The notes under the pieces were generated by a model that made no database searches, was not told where the DNA came from, and saw only the letters and a program-made list of their open reading frames with translations. From Oricola sp. (GTDB taxonomy: Bacteria; Pseudomonadota; Alphaproteobacteria; Rhizobiales; Rhizobiaceae), in the NCBI RefSeq assembly GCF_022763245.1, contig NZ_JALEGV010000036.1:1-64000 (forward strand): a stretch of DNA of 64,000 nucleotides. The letters run 5' to 3'. Both the position numbers and the translations under genes were made by a program. Below, piece after piece: positions 8,013 to 16,720 of this stretch (the first letter of the stretch is position 1; each line of letters opens with the position of its first letter).

Positions 8013-9560
8013 ATGATCAAGAACACACCGTCCGGCGACGTGTCGCTGCGCGAACGCCTTTCCTCGCCCCCGGCGCAAAGCCTCGTGAACTCATACTATG
8101 CCTACGGTGTCGCGGCCGGCATCAAGCACACCTTCGAGCCGGAATTGCGCATACACTTGGCCCATGCGTTGATGTTGGCTGACCGCGGCATCGTCGCGCC
8201 CGGCTCGATACGCGAAATCCTAGACGTGCTTCTGACGCTTCGGGAAAGTGGGCCTTCGGTCCTCAAGGTCGACTACAAGGCCGAGGACCTGTATTCCTAC
8301 ATTGAGCGGCACATCGTTGAGACGCTGGGCGCGGATGTTGGCGGACGCCTGCACACGGGGCGCAGTCGCAACGACCTGCACACAACATCCTGGCGGATGG
8401 CTCTCAGGGCACGCCTGATGGAATTGCTGGAGGTGGTGGCAGGGCTAAGGCGCACGGCAATCGCGCTGGCCTCGGATCATGTCGAGACAGTAATGCCGGG
8501 CTACACACACACGCAGCACGCGCAGCCGATCACCTTTGGCTATTACATGCTTGCAGCCGCCGACGGCTTGGGGCGCGATTACCGCCGCCTGCGTGCGGCG
8601 CTTTCCTGTGCCGACCGCTGCCCGTTGGGCGCGGGTGCGCTGGCAACCACCGGCTTTCCAATCGATCGGGAGGCAACGCGCCAGATGCTGGGTTTCGGGG
8701 AATTGCTGGAAATCGCCTACGAGGGGGTATCCTCTCGCGATGACGTTCACGAATCCGCAGCGTCGCTCGCGCTTCTGATGACCGGCGTCTCACGGCTTGC
8801 GACGGATATCCAGCTCTGGAACACTATGGAGTTCGGTTTCGTCGAGTTTGACGACAGCTTTGCAAGCGCCAGCAGCATCATGCCGCAAAAGAAGAACCCT
8901 GCAGCGATGGAACATGTGAAGGCGGTGGCCGCGATGACCACGGGCATGCTTGGCACGGTACTTGCGTGTAGCAAGAACACATCGTTCGCCGACGTGAACG
9001 ACGGAGTCAGCGCGGGCAACACGCCCTGCCTCGACACGATGGAGCGGGCAACGCTGGCGCTGCGTGTGTTCGACGGGGCGGTTTCCACGCTCAAGATCCG
9101 TCCCGATGTCATGCAGCGCTCGGCAGAGATCGGCTACGGTACGGCAACCGAACTGGCCGATGTCATTGTGCGGTCCGCCGGCGTGTCGTTCCGCATGGCT
9201 CACAACGTAGTGGGCCGCGTGGTGCGGGTGGCTCTGGAGGCCGGCAAGACTGCCGACCAGATCACGACGCAGGATGTGGACGATGCAGCCGAGGTGCTCT
9301 TCGGCCGGCGATTCCGCATCCCGGCGACGCAGGTGAGCGAGGCGCTCGATCCGATGCAGAACGTGCGCAGCCGCAAGGCGATTGGCGGCCCCGCCCCCGA
9401 GCGGATGCATGAGATGATCGCTGACCGGAGGGCACAGCTGGAGGCGGATTTGATGGAACTGGCGGCGTTCTCCAACCGGATCGACACGGCCTACGCAGCG
9501 CTGGACACGCGGGCGCAAAGCTTCAAAAGAGGCGATGCACGCCCTGCCGGCGGATCTTGA
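8013..9560 (+). CDS. Argininosuccinate lyase-like C-N lyase (fumarase/aspartase superfamily)
   Basis: This 515-residue enzyme has the three superfamily blocks: TGRSRND (near residue 118), GYTHTQHAQP (near 165), and the catalytic loop SSIMPQKKNP starting at residue 287, which holds the acid/base serine. It is longer than housekeeping ArgH (about 460-470). The superfamily eliminates fumarate from an N-substituted aspartate. Position inside a transporter operon with an enolase-superfamily enzyme, away from arginine biosynthesis genes, suggests a catabolic C-N lyase acting on an imported N-succinyl-type or argininosuccinate-like compound; that is inference. Its stop overlaps the SD of the following ATPase gene. 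Confidence 0.82.
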   Translation: MIKNTPSGDVSLRERLSSPPAQSLVNSYYAYGVAAGIKHTFEPELRIHLAHALMLADRGIVAPGSIREILDVLLTLRESGPSVLKVDYKAEDLYSYIERHIVETLGADVGGRLHTGRSRNDLHTTSWRMALRARLMELLEVVAGLRRTAIALASDHVETVMPGYTHTQHAQPITFGYYMLAAADGLGRDYRRLRAALSCADRCPLGAGALATTGFPIDREATRQMLGFGELLEIAYEGVSSRDDVHESAASLALLMTGVSRLATDIQLWNTMEFGFVEFDDSFASASSIMPQKKNPAAMEHVKAVAAMTTGMLGTVLACSKNTSFADVNDGVSAGNTPCLDTMERATLALRVFDGAVSTLKIRPDVMQRSAEIGYGTATELADVIVRSAGVSFRMAHNVVGRVVRVALEAGKTADQITTQDVDDAAEVLFGRRFRIPATQVSEALDPMQNVRSRKAIGGPAPERMHEMIADRRAQLEADLMELAAFSNRIDTAYAALDTRAQSFKRGDARPAGGS

Positions 9561-9570
9561 GGAGAATGGC

Positions 9571-10626
9571 ATGGCACAAGTAGAGATCCGGCGGATCAGC
9601 AAGACATTCGTGGGCCACACAGCAGTCTCCGATATCGATCTCGTGGTGAATGACGGCGAGTTCCTTGTGCTTCTCGGCCCATCGGGCTGCGGAAAGAGCA
9701 CGCTTCTGCGGATGATCGCGGGGCTGGAACTGCCGACCCTTGGCGATATCGTGATCGGCGGAAAGGTCGCGACGAGGCTTCAGCCCAAGGACCGTAACGT
9801 GGCGATGGTGTTCCAAAACTACGCGCTCTATCCGCATCTTACGATCTATGACAACATCGCTTTCCCGCTGCGCGTGCAGCGAGTGGAGAAGTCGAAGATC
9901 GACCAGAAGGTGCGCTGGGCCGCGAACCTGGTTGGCATCGAGTCGCTTTTGAAGCGCAAGCCGAGGCAGACATCGGGCGGGGAGCGGCAGCGCACGGCGC
10001 TGGCGCGTTCGCTAGTGCGTGACCCGCAGCTGTTCCTGCTGGACGAGCCGCTCTCGAACCTGGATGCCAAACTGCGACACAGTTCGCGCGAGGAATTGCG
10101 CCGCTTCCAGGACAGGGTCGGCGTGACCTCGATCTACGTGACCCACGACCAGGTGGAGGCGATGGGCCTGGGCGACCGGATCGTGGTGATGAAGGCGGGC
10201 AAGGTCCGCCAGGTCGGCACGCCGAAAGAGATCTACGGCTATCCTGCCGACACCTTCGTTGCCACCTTCATTGGCTCGCCGCCGATGAACCTGGTGGAAA
10301 CCGGGCCGGTCACGGTGGGCTTTCGGCCGGAGTTGTTCCTCCCGCGCGCCAGCTTCGAGCCAGGCGCCGAACTGATGGAGGCGCCGCTGCGTATCCGGCG
10401 GATCGAGTATCTAGGCGGCGATCGGCTGATCTACGGCACCGTCTCGAGCAGCCTGCCGGAAACGGAAGTGATCTCCCGCATCCCGTCCAGCATTCCCTTT
10501 GATGGAGCTGAAGGCGAGGAAGTGGCCTTTGCCGTGCTGACCGAGGAAGTCCGCCGTTTCGACTCTGAAACCGGGCTTGCGATCACCGCCCCTAACACCC
10601 TTGTACGGAGGGCCGGACATGTCTGA
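9571..10626 (+). CDS. ABC transporter ATP-binding protein (MalK/UgpC type)
   Basis: This 351-residue ATPase has Walker A GPSGCGKST at 36-44, a signature SGGERQRTALARSL (Glu in place of the usual Gln of LSGGQ), Walker B LFLLDEP with Asp158/Glu159, and the switch histidine in YVTHDQ. The C-terminal 110 residues form a TOBE/MalK-like regulatory domain. ATG 9571 is preceded by TGAGGAG, formed around the stop of the lyase gene. It overlaps the next permease gene by 8 bases. It energises the importer whose binding protein is at 6588. Confidence 0.93.
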   Translation: MAQVEIRRISKTFVGHTAVSDIDLVVNDGEFLVLLGPSGCGKSTLLRMIAGLELPTLGDIVIGGKVATRLQPKDRNVAMVFQNYALYPHLTIYDNIAFPLRVQRVEKSKIDQKVRWAANLVGIESLLKRKPRQTSGGERQRTALARSLVRDPQLFLLDEPLSNLDAKLRHSSREELRRFQDRVGVTSIYVTHDQVEAMGLGDRIVVMKAGKVRQVGTPKEIYGYPADTFVATFIGSPPMNLVETGPVTVGFRPELFLPRASFEPGAELMEAPLRIRRIEYLGGDRLIYGTVSSSLPETEVISRIPSSIPFDGAEGEEVAFAVLTEEVRRFDSETGLAITAPNTLVRRAGHV

Positions 10627-11515
10627 CGCAAGGACCGTGCAGCCGGGTGACCGAACGCTCGCCTATCTGACTCTCGTGCCCAGCGCGGCACTGCTGATCC
10701 TGCTGTCGGCGGTGCCTACCGTGACCGTCTTCGCAACGGCAATGCAGGACGTGGGCCTTGGCGCGCTTTCGGGGCCCTGGGTGGGCTTCGAGAACTTCAT
10801 CTGGGCGCTGAACAACGGCGCGTTCTGGACGGCGCTATGGAATACCTTCGTCTGGGTATTCGGCTCGGTCGCGGTCGAGATGGTGCTGGGCTTGGGCATA
10901 GCGCTTCTGCTGCACCAGAGCTTCGCGATGCGCGGCATCGCGCGGGCGATCCTTCTTGCGCCCTACCTGGTGCCGACGATCGTAGCCGTTCTGGTCTGGC
11001 GCTACATGTTCCACGACATCGTCGGCATCCTGAACTTCTTCCTGATGGACATCGGGGTGATCGACCGGCCGCTCCAATGGCTGAGTAGCACAAGCTGGGC
11101 CATGGTGTCGGTGATCATTGTCGGTGTCTGGAAATTCTTCCCCTTCGTGGTGCTGGCGCTGCTGGGCATCCTGCAATCCATCCCGCAGGAACAGTATGAG
11201 GCAGCGAAGATCGACGGCGCAAGCGCGTTCCAGCAGTTCTGGAGGATCACGCTGCCCTATGTCATGCCGGTGTTCATCCTGACCGCGCTGCTGCGCACGA
11301 TCTGGACCTTTCACAAGTTTGAAATCATCTACCTGCTGACCGGCGGCGGGCCGCTCGACGCGACAACGACGCTGCCGATCCTCGTGTACCAGAAAGGCTT
11401 CGTAGATTTCGAACTGGGCCGGGCCGCAGCCATAGCTATCCTCACCTTTGTCATCCTCGCGGCGCTGATCGCCGTCTACTTCCTGCTGATGCGCCGGGCG
11501 GAGTCGAAGCAATGA
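10619..11515 (+). CDS. ABC sugar-type permease (MalF/UgpA class)
   Basis: This 298-residue inner-membrane protein has six predicted membrane segments and the permease EAA loop (EQYEAAKIDGASAFQQFWRI, about residues 198-217), which docks on the ATPase. ATG 10619 lies inside the end of the ATPase gene (8-base overlap), and the stop overlaps the second permease (ATGA), so the three are translationally coupled. It pairs with the gene at 11512. Confidence 0.92.
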   Translation: MSDARTVQPGDRTLAYLTLVPSAALLILLSAVPTVTVFATAMQDVGLGALSGPWVGFENFIWALNNGAFWTALWNTFVWVFGSVAVEMVLGLGIALLLHQSFAMRGIARAILLAPYLVPTIVAVLVWRYMFHDIVGILNFFLMDIGVIDRPLQWLSSTSWAMVSVIIVGVWKFFPFVVLALLGILQSIPQEQYEAAKIDGASAFQQFWRITLPYVMPVFILTALLRTIWTFHKFEIIYLLTGGGPLDATTTLPILVYQKGFVDFELGRAAAIAILTFVILAALIAVYFLLMRRAESKQ

Positions 11516-12414
11516 CCGTTACCACAGACACTCATATCCCTGCCCGGGCCGAGCCGCGCCGTCACCGGCAGATTGACGATGTTCACTACCTTGCCAACCG
11601 GGTGATGATCTACCTTCTGGCGCTAACGGCCGTCACCGTGGTCGGCTTCCCACTTTTCTGGATGGTCATCTCGTCGTTCAAGCCGGGATCGGAGCTGTAT
11701 GTTTCCCCGCCTACGTTCCTTCCCAACGAATGGACGCTGAACAACTACCGCGACCTGTTTGTGCAGACCAACTTCCCGGTCTATTTCATGAACAGCCTGT
11801 TCGTGGCAGGCACCTCCACCGCGCTTTCGCTGGTGATTGGGGGGATCGGGGCGTACAGCCTGAGCCGGTTCAACTTTTTCGGGATCGGCAGTTTCGCCCG
11901 CGTGGCGCTGATCTGCTACATGCTGCCTGAGGTGCTGATCGTCCTGCCTCTCTACATCTATGTCATCCAGTTGGGGTTGGCCGATACGCTCATCGCGTTG
12001 ATCATCGCCAACACCGCTTTCACTCTGCCGCTCGCGCTGTGGTTCATGCGCTCCTACTACAATGCGATCCCGATGTCGCTTGAGGAAAGCGCGATGGTCG
12101 ACGGTTGCACCCGGCTGGGCGCGATGTTGCGCGTGACCGTGCCTCTGGCGGTGCCGGGCCTGGTCTCGGTGGGCGTGTTCAGCTTCAACCACGCTTGGAA
12201 CGAGTTCCTGTTCGCGCTGGTCTTCACCTCTTCGGAAAGCAAAAAGGTGCTGCCGCTGGGGCTCGCGACATGGATCGGCCAGGACAACATCTATTCGTGG
12301 GGCATGCTTCTGGCGGGTGCCGTGCTTATCACCCTGCCGGTGATGGCCTTCTACCTGCTGGTGCAGAAGAAACTCGTCGTTGGCCTGTCCGAGGGCGGCG
12401 CCAAGGGCGAATGA
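11512..12414 (+). CDS. ABC sugar-type permease (MalG/UgpE class)
   Basis: This is a 300-residue inner-membrane protein with six segments and the EAA loop (LEESAMVDGCTRLGAMLRV). A hydrophilic N-terminal extension of about 35 residues (TTDTHIPARAEPRRHRQ) precedes the first helix. It is the second half of the heterodimeric channel with 10619. A spacer of 37 bp separates it from the enolase-superfamily gene. Confidence 0.92.
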   Translation: MTVTTDTHIPARAEPRRHRQIDDVHYLANRVMIYLLALTAVTVVGFPLFWMVISSFKPGSELYVSPPTFLPNEWTLNNYRDLFVQTNFPVYFMNSLFVAGTSTALSLVIGGIGAYSLSRFNFFGIGSFARVALICYMLPEVLIVLPLYIYVIQLGLADTLIALIIANTAFTLPLALWFMRSYYNAIPMSLEESAMVDGCTRLGAMLRVTVPLAVPGLVSVGVFSFNHAWNEFLFALVFTSSESKKVLPLGLATWIGQDNIYSWGMLLAGAVLITLPVMAFYLLVQKKLVVGLSEGGAKGE

Positions 12415-12451
12415 ATCCAACAACGACTTCAGAAAGAAAAAAGAGGGCAAA

Positions 12452-13561
12452 ATGAAGATTACCGGCGTTGAAGTCATCCCCGTCGAAATTCCTCTCAAGC
12501 GCGTATTCGGCGGCAGTCGCTACAGCGTCGCCAGCCGCTGTACCGTTATTACCCGCATCCAGACCGACGAAGGGCTGGTGAGTGAGGTCTACAACGGCGA
12601 CAACCGCACCCACCTGCGTGAGATCGTGACCATCATCGAGGAAGAACTCGCTCCCATCGTCATCGGCCAGGAGGTCCATGCCGTCGAGCGGCACTGGAAG
12701 GAAATGGCCAAGCGCGCGGAATGGAACCGCGACCGCAAGCTGGTGATGGAGGCGATCGCCTGCGTGGATACGGCGCTTTGGGACCTGATCGGCAGGGCGG
12801 CCGGGGTGAACATCTGCCGTCTGCTTGGTGGCTTCCGGCAGGACCTGCCGATCATCTCGATCGGCGGCTATTACGAGGAGGGCAAGACGCTCGCCGATCT
12901 GGGCCGCGAAATGCAGCGCCTGCGCGACTGGGGCATGGCCGGCTGTAAGGTCAAGGTGGGCGGCCTGAGCGCAGAGAAGGACGCCGAGCGCATCGCCGTC
13001 GCGCGCGACGGAGCTGGCCTCGACTTCATGATCGCCGTCGATGCGAACCGCGGCTGGCCCCTGTCCGAGGCGCGGCGCTTCGCGAAGATGGTAGAGCACC
13101 TGGACATCGCCTGGTTCGAGGAGCCCTGCCACTGGCATGACGACGCGCGGATGATGGCCGAGATGCGCCGCGCCACGTCGATCCCGATCAACGCCGGTCA
13201 AAGCGAGATGACGGCCGCAGGCGTGCGCCGCCTGGTCGCGGCGGAAGCGGTGGACATCGTGAACTTCGACGCCTCCGAGGCGGGGGGGCTGACCGAATGG
13301 CGGAGGGCGGCGGCGCTTTGCCAGTTGCACGACATCGGCCTTGCCCATCACGAGGAGCCGCAGATCGCCCTGCACATGCTCGCCGCGTTCCCCCAGGGGA
13401 TTGCGGTGGAATGTTTCGCCGATCCCGACCGCGACCCGATCTGGGCCGGGCTGATCGCCAACCGACCCGACCCGAAGAACGGGATCATCGCCGTCCCGCA
13501 AGGGCCCGGCTTCGGGCATGAACTGGACTGGGACCTGGTCAAGCGGTACCGACTGAATTGA
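12452..13561 (+). CDS. Enolase-superfamily enzyme, mandelate racemase subgroup
   Basis: This 369-residue enzyme has the full mandelate-racemase residue set in register with the type enzyme: KxK at Lys166/Lys168, metal ligands Asp197 and Glu223/Glu224, and a His-Asp pair at Asp273 and His299 (or His300). The N-terminal capping domain spans residues 1-125. The superfamily removes the alpha proton of a carboxylate; the KxK plus His-Asp set fits acid-sugar dehydratases, racemases or cycloisomerases. ATG 12452 is preceded by AGAGGG; the frame is open further upstream. Substrate unknown; the neighbouring lyase and ABC importer suggest a multi-step route for one imported acid. Confidence 0.85.
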   Translation: MKITGVEVIPVEIPLKRVFGGSRYSVASRCTVITRIQTDEGLVSEVYNGDNRTHLREIVTIIEEELAPIVIGQEVHAVERHWKEMAKRAEWNRDRKLVMEAIACVDTALWDLIGRAAGVNICRLLGGFRQDLPIISIGGYYEEGKTLADLGREMQRLRDWGMAGCKVKVGGLSAEKDAERIAVARDGAGLDFMIAVDANRGWPLSEARRFAKMVEHLDIAWFEEPCHWHDDARMMAEMRRATSIPINAGQSEMTAAGVRRLVAAEAVDIVNFDASEAGGLTEWRRAAALCQLHDIGLAHHEEPQIALHMLAAFPQGIAVECFADPDRDPIWAGLIANRPDPKNGIIAVPQGPGFGHELDWDLVKRYRLN

Positions 13562-14847
13562 CCGTGGCCGGGGTCGCGTCCCCCAGTCGAATGGCCCGGC
13601 AAGCAACGACCGCGCGCCGCCGGATCAGATGGCGGCGCGCGGTGCGCGCAAGGGTGGCGGCGGGTTTCGTGTTGATGGCGATCTCCGGCCTGATCTGGAG
13701 CTCCTTCGGCGTTTTCCTTGTAGCGCTCCAGAAGGAATTCGGCTGGTCCCGCGGCGAGATCTCCACCGCCTTCGCGATCTTTGCGCTGGCGAACGCCATT
13801 TCGGCCCCCTTCTTGGGCCATGTCATGCGAATCTGGGATAGCCGCAGGATCATGGGCGCTCTGGCCCTGTTGCTGGGCGGCACGCTCTGCGGCACGGCGC
13901 TGTTCGTGAACGGCATCGCCGGCTACTGGCTGATCTTTGGGCTGCTGGGGGGGGTTGGGGCGCAATGCGTCAGTTCCTTTGCGGTATTCGCGATCCTCGC
14001 GCGGCGCATTCGCACAAGGCTTGCCACCTCCATGTCGATCGCCGACGCGGGCTCCGGGTTGGCGACACTGCTCGGGCTGCCGCTGATCCAGGCTGTGATC
14101 GAGGTCCACGGTTGGCGCGCCGCCTATGCCGTGCTGGGCCTGCTGGTCATCCTGCTCGTCGCGGCGATCCACCTCCTGATCTTCGACGCGGTGCGTCTGG
14201 ACCAGCGGCGCAGCGCGCACAGATCCGAAGTCGCCCTGTCCCTTTCGCGTCGGATCAGGGCGGGGCAGTGGCGGCTTGCGGTCATGTGCCTTGCCTTCTT
14301 CTTCGGGTCAGCCTCCTACCATGGGCTGCTAACGCAGCAGATAGCTATCTTCGATGCCGAGGGGATTGCCCCCGACCGCGCTGTCTGGATCGCTTCCTTC
14401 GGGGGCGGGGTGATATTCCTCTGGCGGCTGGGATCGGGCTGGTTGTGCGACGTTGTGGGGGTGGGGCGGGTGATCACTGCTGCAACACTGGCCGTGGGTC
14501 TGACCTATGTTGGTATGGGTTTTGTGATGACAGGCTCTCAGGGTTTTGCGCTCGTACTGTACCCACTCGCGCTGGGGGTCGGTTTCGGCGGGCAACAGGT
14601 CATCATGGCTACTGCCATGCGCGGGCTTTCACCGTGCGCCGACTTTCCCGTCAACCTTGGGTACGGACGGCTTGCGTCGGGGTTAGGGATGGCCGCGGGA
14701 CCGCCCGCTGCCGGTCTAGTCTATGACTTCTCTGGTAGCACGCTGGCGGTTGTTTCACTGCTGGCGGTTGCTTCAACCGCGCATGTCTTGACACTCTTGG
14801 TGGCGATCATTCGGTACGGGGCGCAACTACGCAGGCTTAACACCTAA
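13558..14847 (+). CDS. MFS transporter
   Basis: This protein of up to 429 residues has about twelve membrane segments and resembles the oxalate/formate-antiporter-like and monocarboxylate MFS groups (GLIWSSFGVFLVALQKEFGWSRGEISTAFA). TTG 13558 overlaps the stop of the enolase-superfamily gene; ATG 13591 is the alternative, and neither has a clear SD. The basic run TARRRIRWRRAVRAR precedes helix 1. The stop codon TAA (14845-14847) is formed at the border of the IS630-family element, so the last residue or residues may differ from the original protein. Confidence 0.85.
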   Translation: MTVAGVASPSRMARQATTARRRIRWRRAVRARVAAGFVLMAISGLIWSSFGVFLVALQKEFGWSRGEISTAFAIFALANAISAPFLGHVMRIWDSRRIMGALALLLGGTLCGTALFVNGIAGYWLIFGLLGGVGAQCVSSFAVFAILARRIRTRLATSMSIADAGSGLATLLGLPLIQAVIEVHGWRAAYAVLGLLVILLVAAIHLLIFDAVRLDQRRSAHRSEVALSLSRRIRAGQWRLAVMCLAFFFGSASYHGLLTQQIAIFDAEGIAPDRAVWIASFGGGVIFLWRLGSGWLCDVVGVGRVITAATLAVGLTYVGMGFVMTGSQGFALVLYPLALGVGFGGQQVIMATAMRGLSPCADFPVNLGYGRLASGLGMAAGPPAAGLVYDFSGSTLAVVSLLAVASTAHVLTLLVAIIRYGAQLRRLNT

Positions 14848-14868
14848 AGCGTTTCGATATTAACCTAA

Positions 14869-15799
14869 GAGTCCGATTCAAAATGGGATGAAGGATTTCA
14901 ATCTGTTGCAAGGAGTCGGGACACGCGCCGGATATGGGCGATCAGCAGCCAAGCTTCTGCGCTTTCGATGGATTTCTCCCAATCCTTCGCCAAACGGCGA
15001 CAGCGACCGAGCCATGCGAAGGTGCGCTCCACGACCCATCTGCGTGGCAGCACCTCGAAGCCTTTGGCGGTATCGGAGCGCTTGACGATCTGTAGCGTCC
15101 AGCGTCCGAGGCTCACGAGGGCGCCCCGCAGCTTCGGTCCGGCATAGCCACCATCCGCGAACATGTGGCGCAGTCTCGGAGCCTCGCGGCGGAGCTTGGC
15201 GAAGACCCTTGGCGCACCGTCACGATCCTGAATATTGGCCGTATGAACCTCGCATGCGATCAGGTTGCCGCAGGTATCAGTGATGATGTGGCGTTTTCGG
15301 CCTTTGATCCGCTTGCCCGCATCGTAGCCGGAAAGGGACGTGTTTTCAGAGGTTTTCACGCTCTGACTGTCGATCACACCGGCTGTCGGCTGCACGTTGC
15401 GTCCTGCTGCGAGGCGCGCGGCCGCGACCAGGTGGCGATTGATCTCCGCCAGCAGGCCATCATCGCGCCAGCGGTAGAAATAGTAGCGCACGGTTGAGAC
15501 CGGCGGAAAGTCCTTCGGCAGGAGCGACCATGCGCACCCGGCGGCGGCAAGATACTGGATCGCATTCCAGACCCGGCGCAACTCCACCTTGCGCGGTCGC
15601 CCAAGGCGGTTGCGACCGGGCAACAATGGCCGCACGATCTTCCATTCCGCATCGGCCAAATCGCTTGGATAGTGCTTCGTCTTGCGCCTATGCTGCGCAC
15701 GGGTGAATTCGGTCCAGGCCATCGTGATCTCCGTTTTGTTTCGCAACCGAACAGAATCACAACCTGCTGAATTCACTCAACCCATTTCCGATCAGACAC
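14869..15799 (-). mobile_element. IS5-family insertion sequence (IS1031-like), complete
   Basis: The element is 931 bp with imperfect inverted ends (GAGTCCGATTCAAAATGGG at the left; GTGTCTGATCGGAAATGGG on the opposite strand at the right, weaker similarity continuing about 12 bp further in). A 3-bp direct repeat TAA flanks it at 14866-14868 and 15800-15802, matching the TNA duplication known for IS1031-group elements. It inserted into the last codons of the IS630 transposase. It carries one transposase gene on the minus strand. Confidence 0.8.
14898..15722 (-). CDS. IS5-family transposase
   Basis: This 274-residue DDE transposase has an N-terminal DUF4096-type domain (HYPSDLADAEWKIVRPLLP), the first Asp in GVIDSQSVKT, the second in ADGGYAG, and the Glu in WVVERTFAWLGRCRRL, a standard IS5 arrangement. 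ATG 15722 starts MAWTEFTRAQHRR. The stop lies inside the left inverted repeat. The gene is intact, so the element could be active. Confidence 0.92.
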   Translation of the reverse strand: MAWTEFTRAQHRRKTKHYPSDLADAEWKIVRPLLPGRNRLGRPRKVELRRVWNAIQYLAAAGCAWSLLPKDFPPVSTVRYYFYRWRDDGLLAEINRHLVAAARLAAGRNVQPTAGVIDSQSVKTSENTSLSGYDAGKRIKGRKRHIITDTCGNLIACEVHTANIQDRDGAPRVFAKLRREAPRLRHMFADGGYAGPKLRGALVSLGRWTLQIVKRSDTAKGFEVLPRRWVVERTFAWLGRCRRLAKDWEKSIESAEAWLLIAHIRRVSRLLATD

Positions 15800-16719
15800 T
15801 AAGACATATCCGGCAGACTTGAAGTAATTCCAGCACTCTTCTGGATCGTAGAGATCGCAGATTGATCCGATAGCGTCGAAGACCTCGGTGAAGCTTCTAG
15901 CCCCGATCCGTCGCAAGTGGGCTTTCAGCTTTGAATATGCCTGTTCGATGGGGTTCAAATCGGGCGAGTAAGGCGGCAGGTACAGGAACCAGCAGCCGTG
16001 GTCGCGCAGGGCCTGCGAGGCGTCCTTGTTGCGATGCGTCGCGAGGTTGGCGAGGATAACAACGGTTCCTAGTGCGATCTCTGGGACCAGCACTTCGCGG
16101 ATGTAGGCGGCAAAGGCCGGGCCGTCCATCGCACCCTGTATAACCCAAGGCGCGATCAGTGCATCCTGCGTCAGGCCCGCGATCAGTGTCTGCGTCCCCC
16201 AACTTCCAAAGGGCGCGTCCATGGTCAGACGCTCGCCTCGTCTGGATCGGCCACGCAGGCGGGTCAGGTTCGTCTTCACTGCGGTTTCGTCAATAAAGAC
16301 AACGCGGTCTGGCATCCGGGAGAGGGTGGGCAAGCGATGCTTGAACCAATCGCCGCGCTGTTGCCTTACCTTGGCGCGACGGCGCTCGGTGGCAACCAGC
16401 GACTTTTTTTGTATGTGAACCCGAGCCGGGACAGCAGGTTGGCGATGGAAGAGTGATGCACTTGCACGCCCTCTGCCTCGGCCAGCGCGTCGCGTAGCTC
16501 GAAGAGGGTGATGTCGGGGTCTTGTGCAATCAACTCCTCAAGGAAAGCCTGATGCGGTGCCAGCTTGCCTTTGCCGCGCGGCGGTCCCTGGGGTGCGGGT
16601 TCCGCGTGGCCCTTGGTCCTCACTTGGCGCGCCCATCGCGCACCTGTCGCAGGTGACAAGTTCAGACGCAACGCCGCCGCACGCCCGCTTAACCCTTCTT
16701 CAATATATCTCTGAAACAC
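15773..16719 (-). pseudogene. IS630-family transposase, frameshifted and IS5-interrupted
   Basis: Two minus-strand frames together encode an IS630 transposase: an N-terminal HTH part (from about GTG 16719, FQRYIEEGLSGRAAALR, to LGFTYKKS) and a C-terminal DDE part (SLVATERRRAKVRQQRGDW...FIDETAVKT, NLATHRNKD, PPYSPDLNPIE). They join at a run of seven A on the coding strand (T at 16404-16410); a -1 slip there fuses them. The residues expected as Asp in VILDNLATH are Ala-Asn here (ILANLATH), a missing catalytic Asp. The C-terminus beyond GYVL is read from the IS5 element; without it the protein would end GYVLG. Confidence 0.8.
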
Positions 16720-16720
16720 G

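Noticed and set aside
8013..9560. Housekeeping argH (arginine biosynthesis)
   Set aside because: The protein is longer than ArgH and lies within a LysR-controlled ABC transporter operon with an enolase-superfamily gene and no arg genes.
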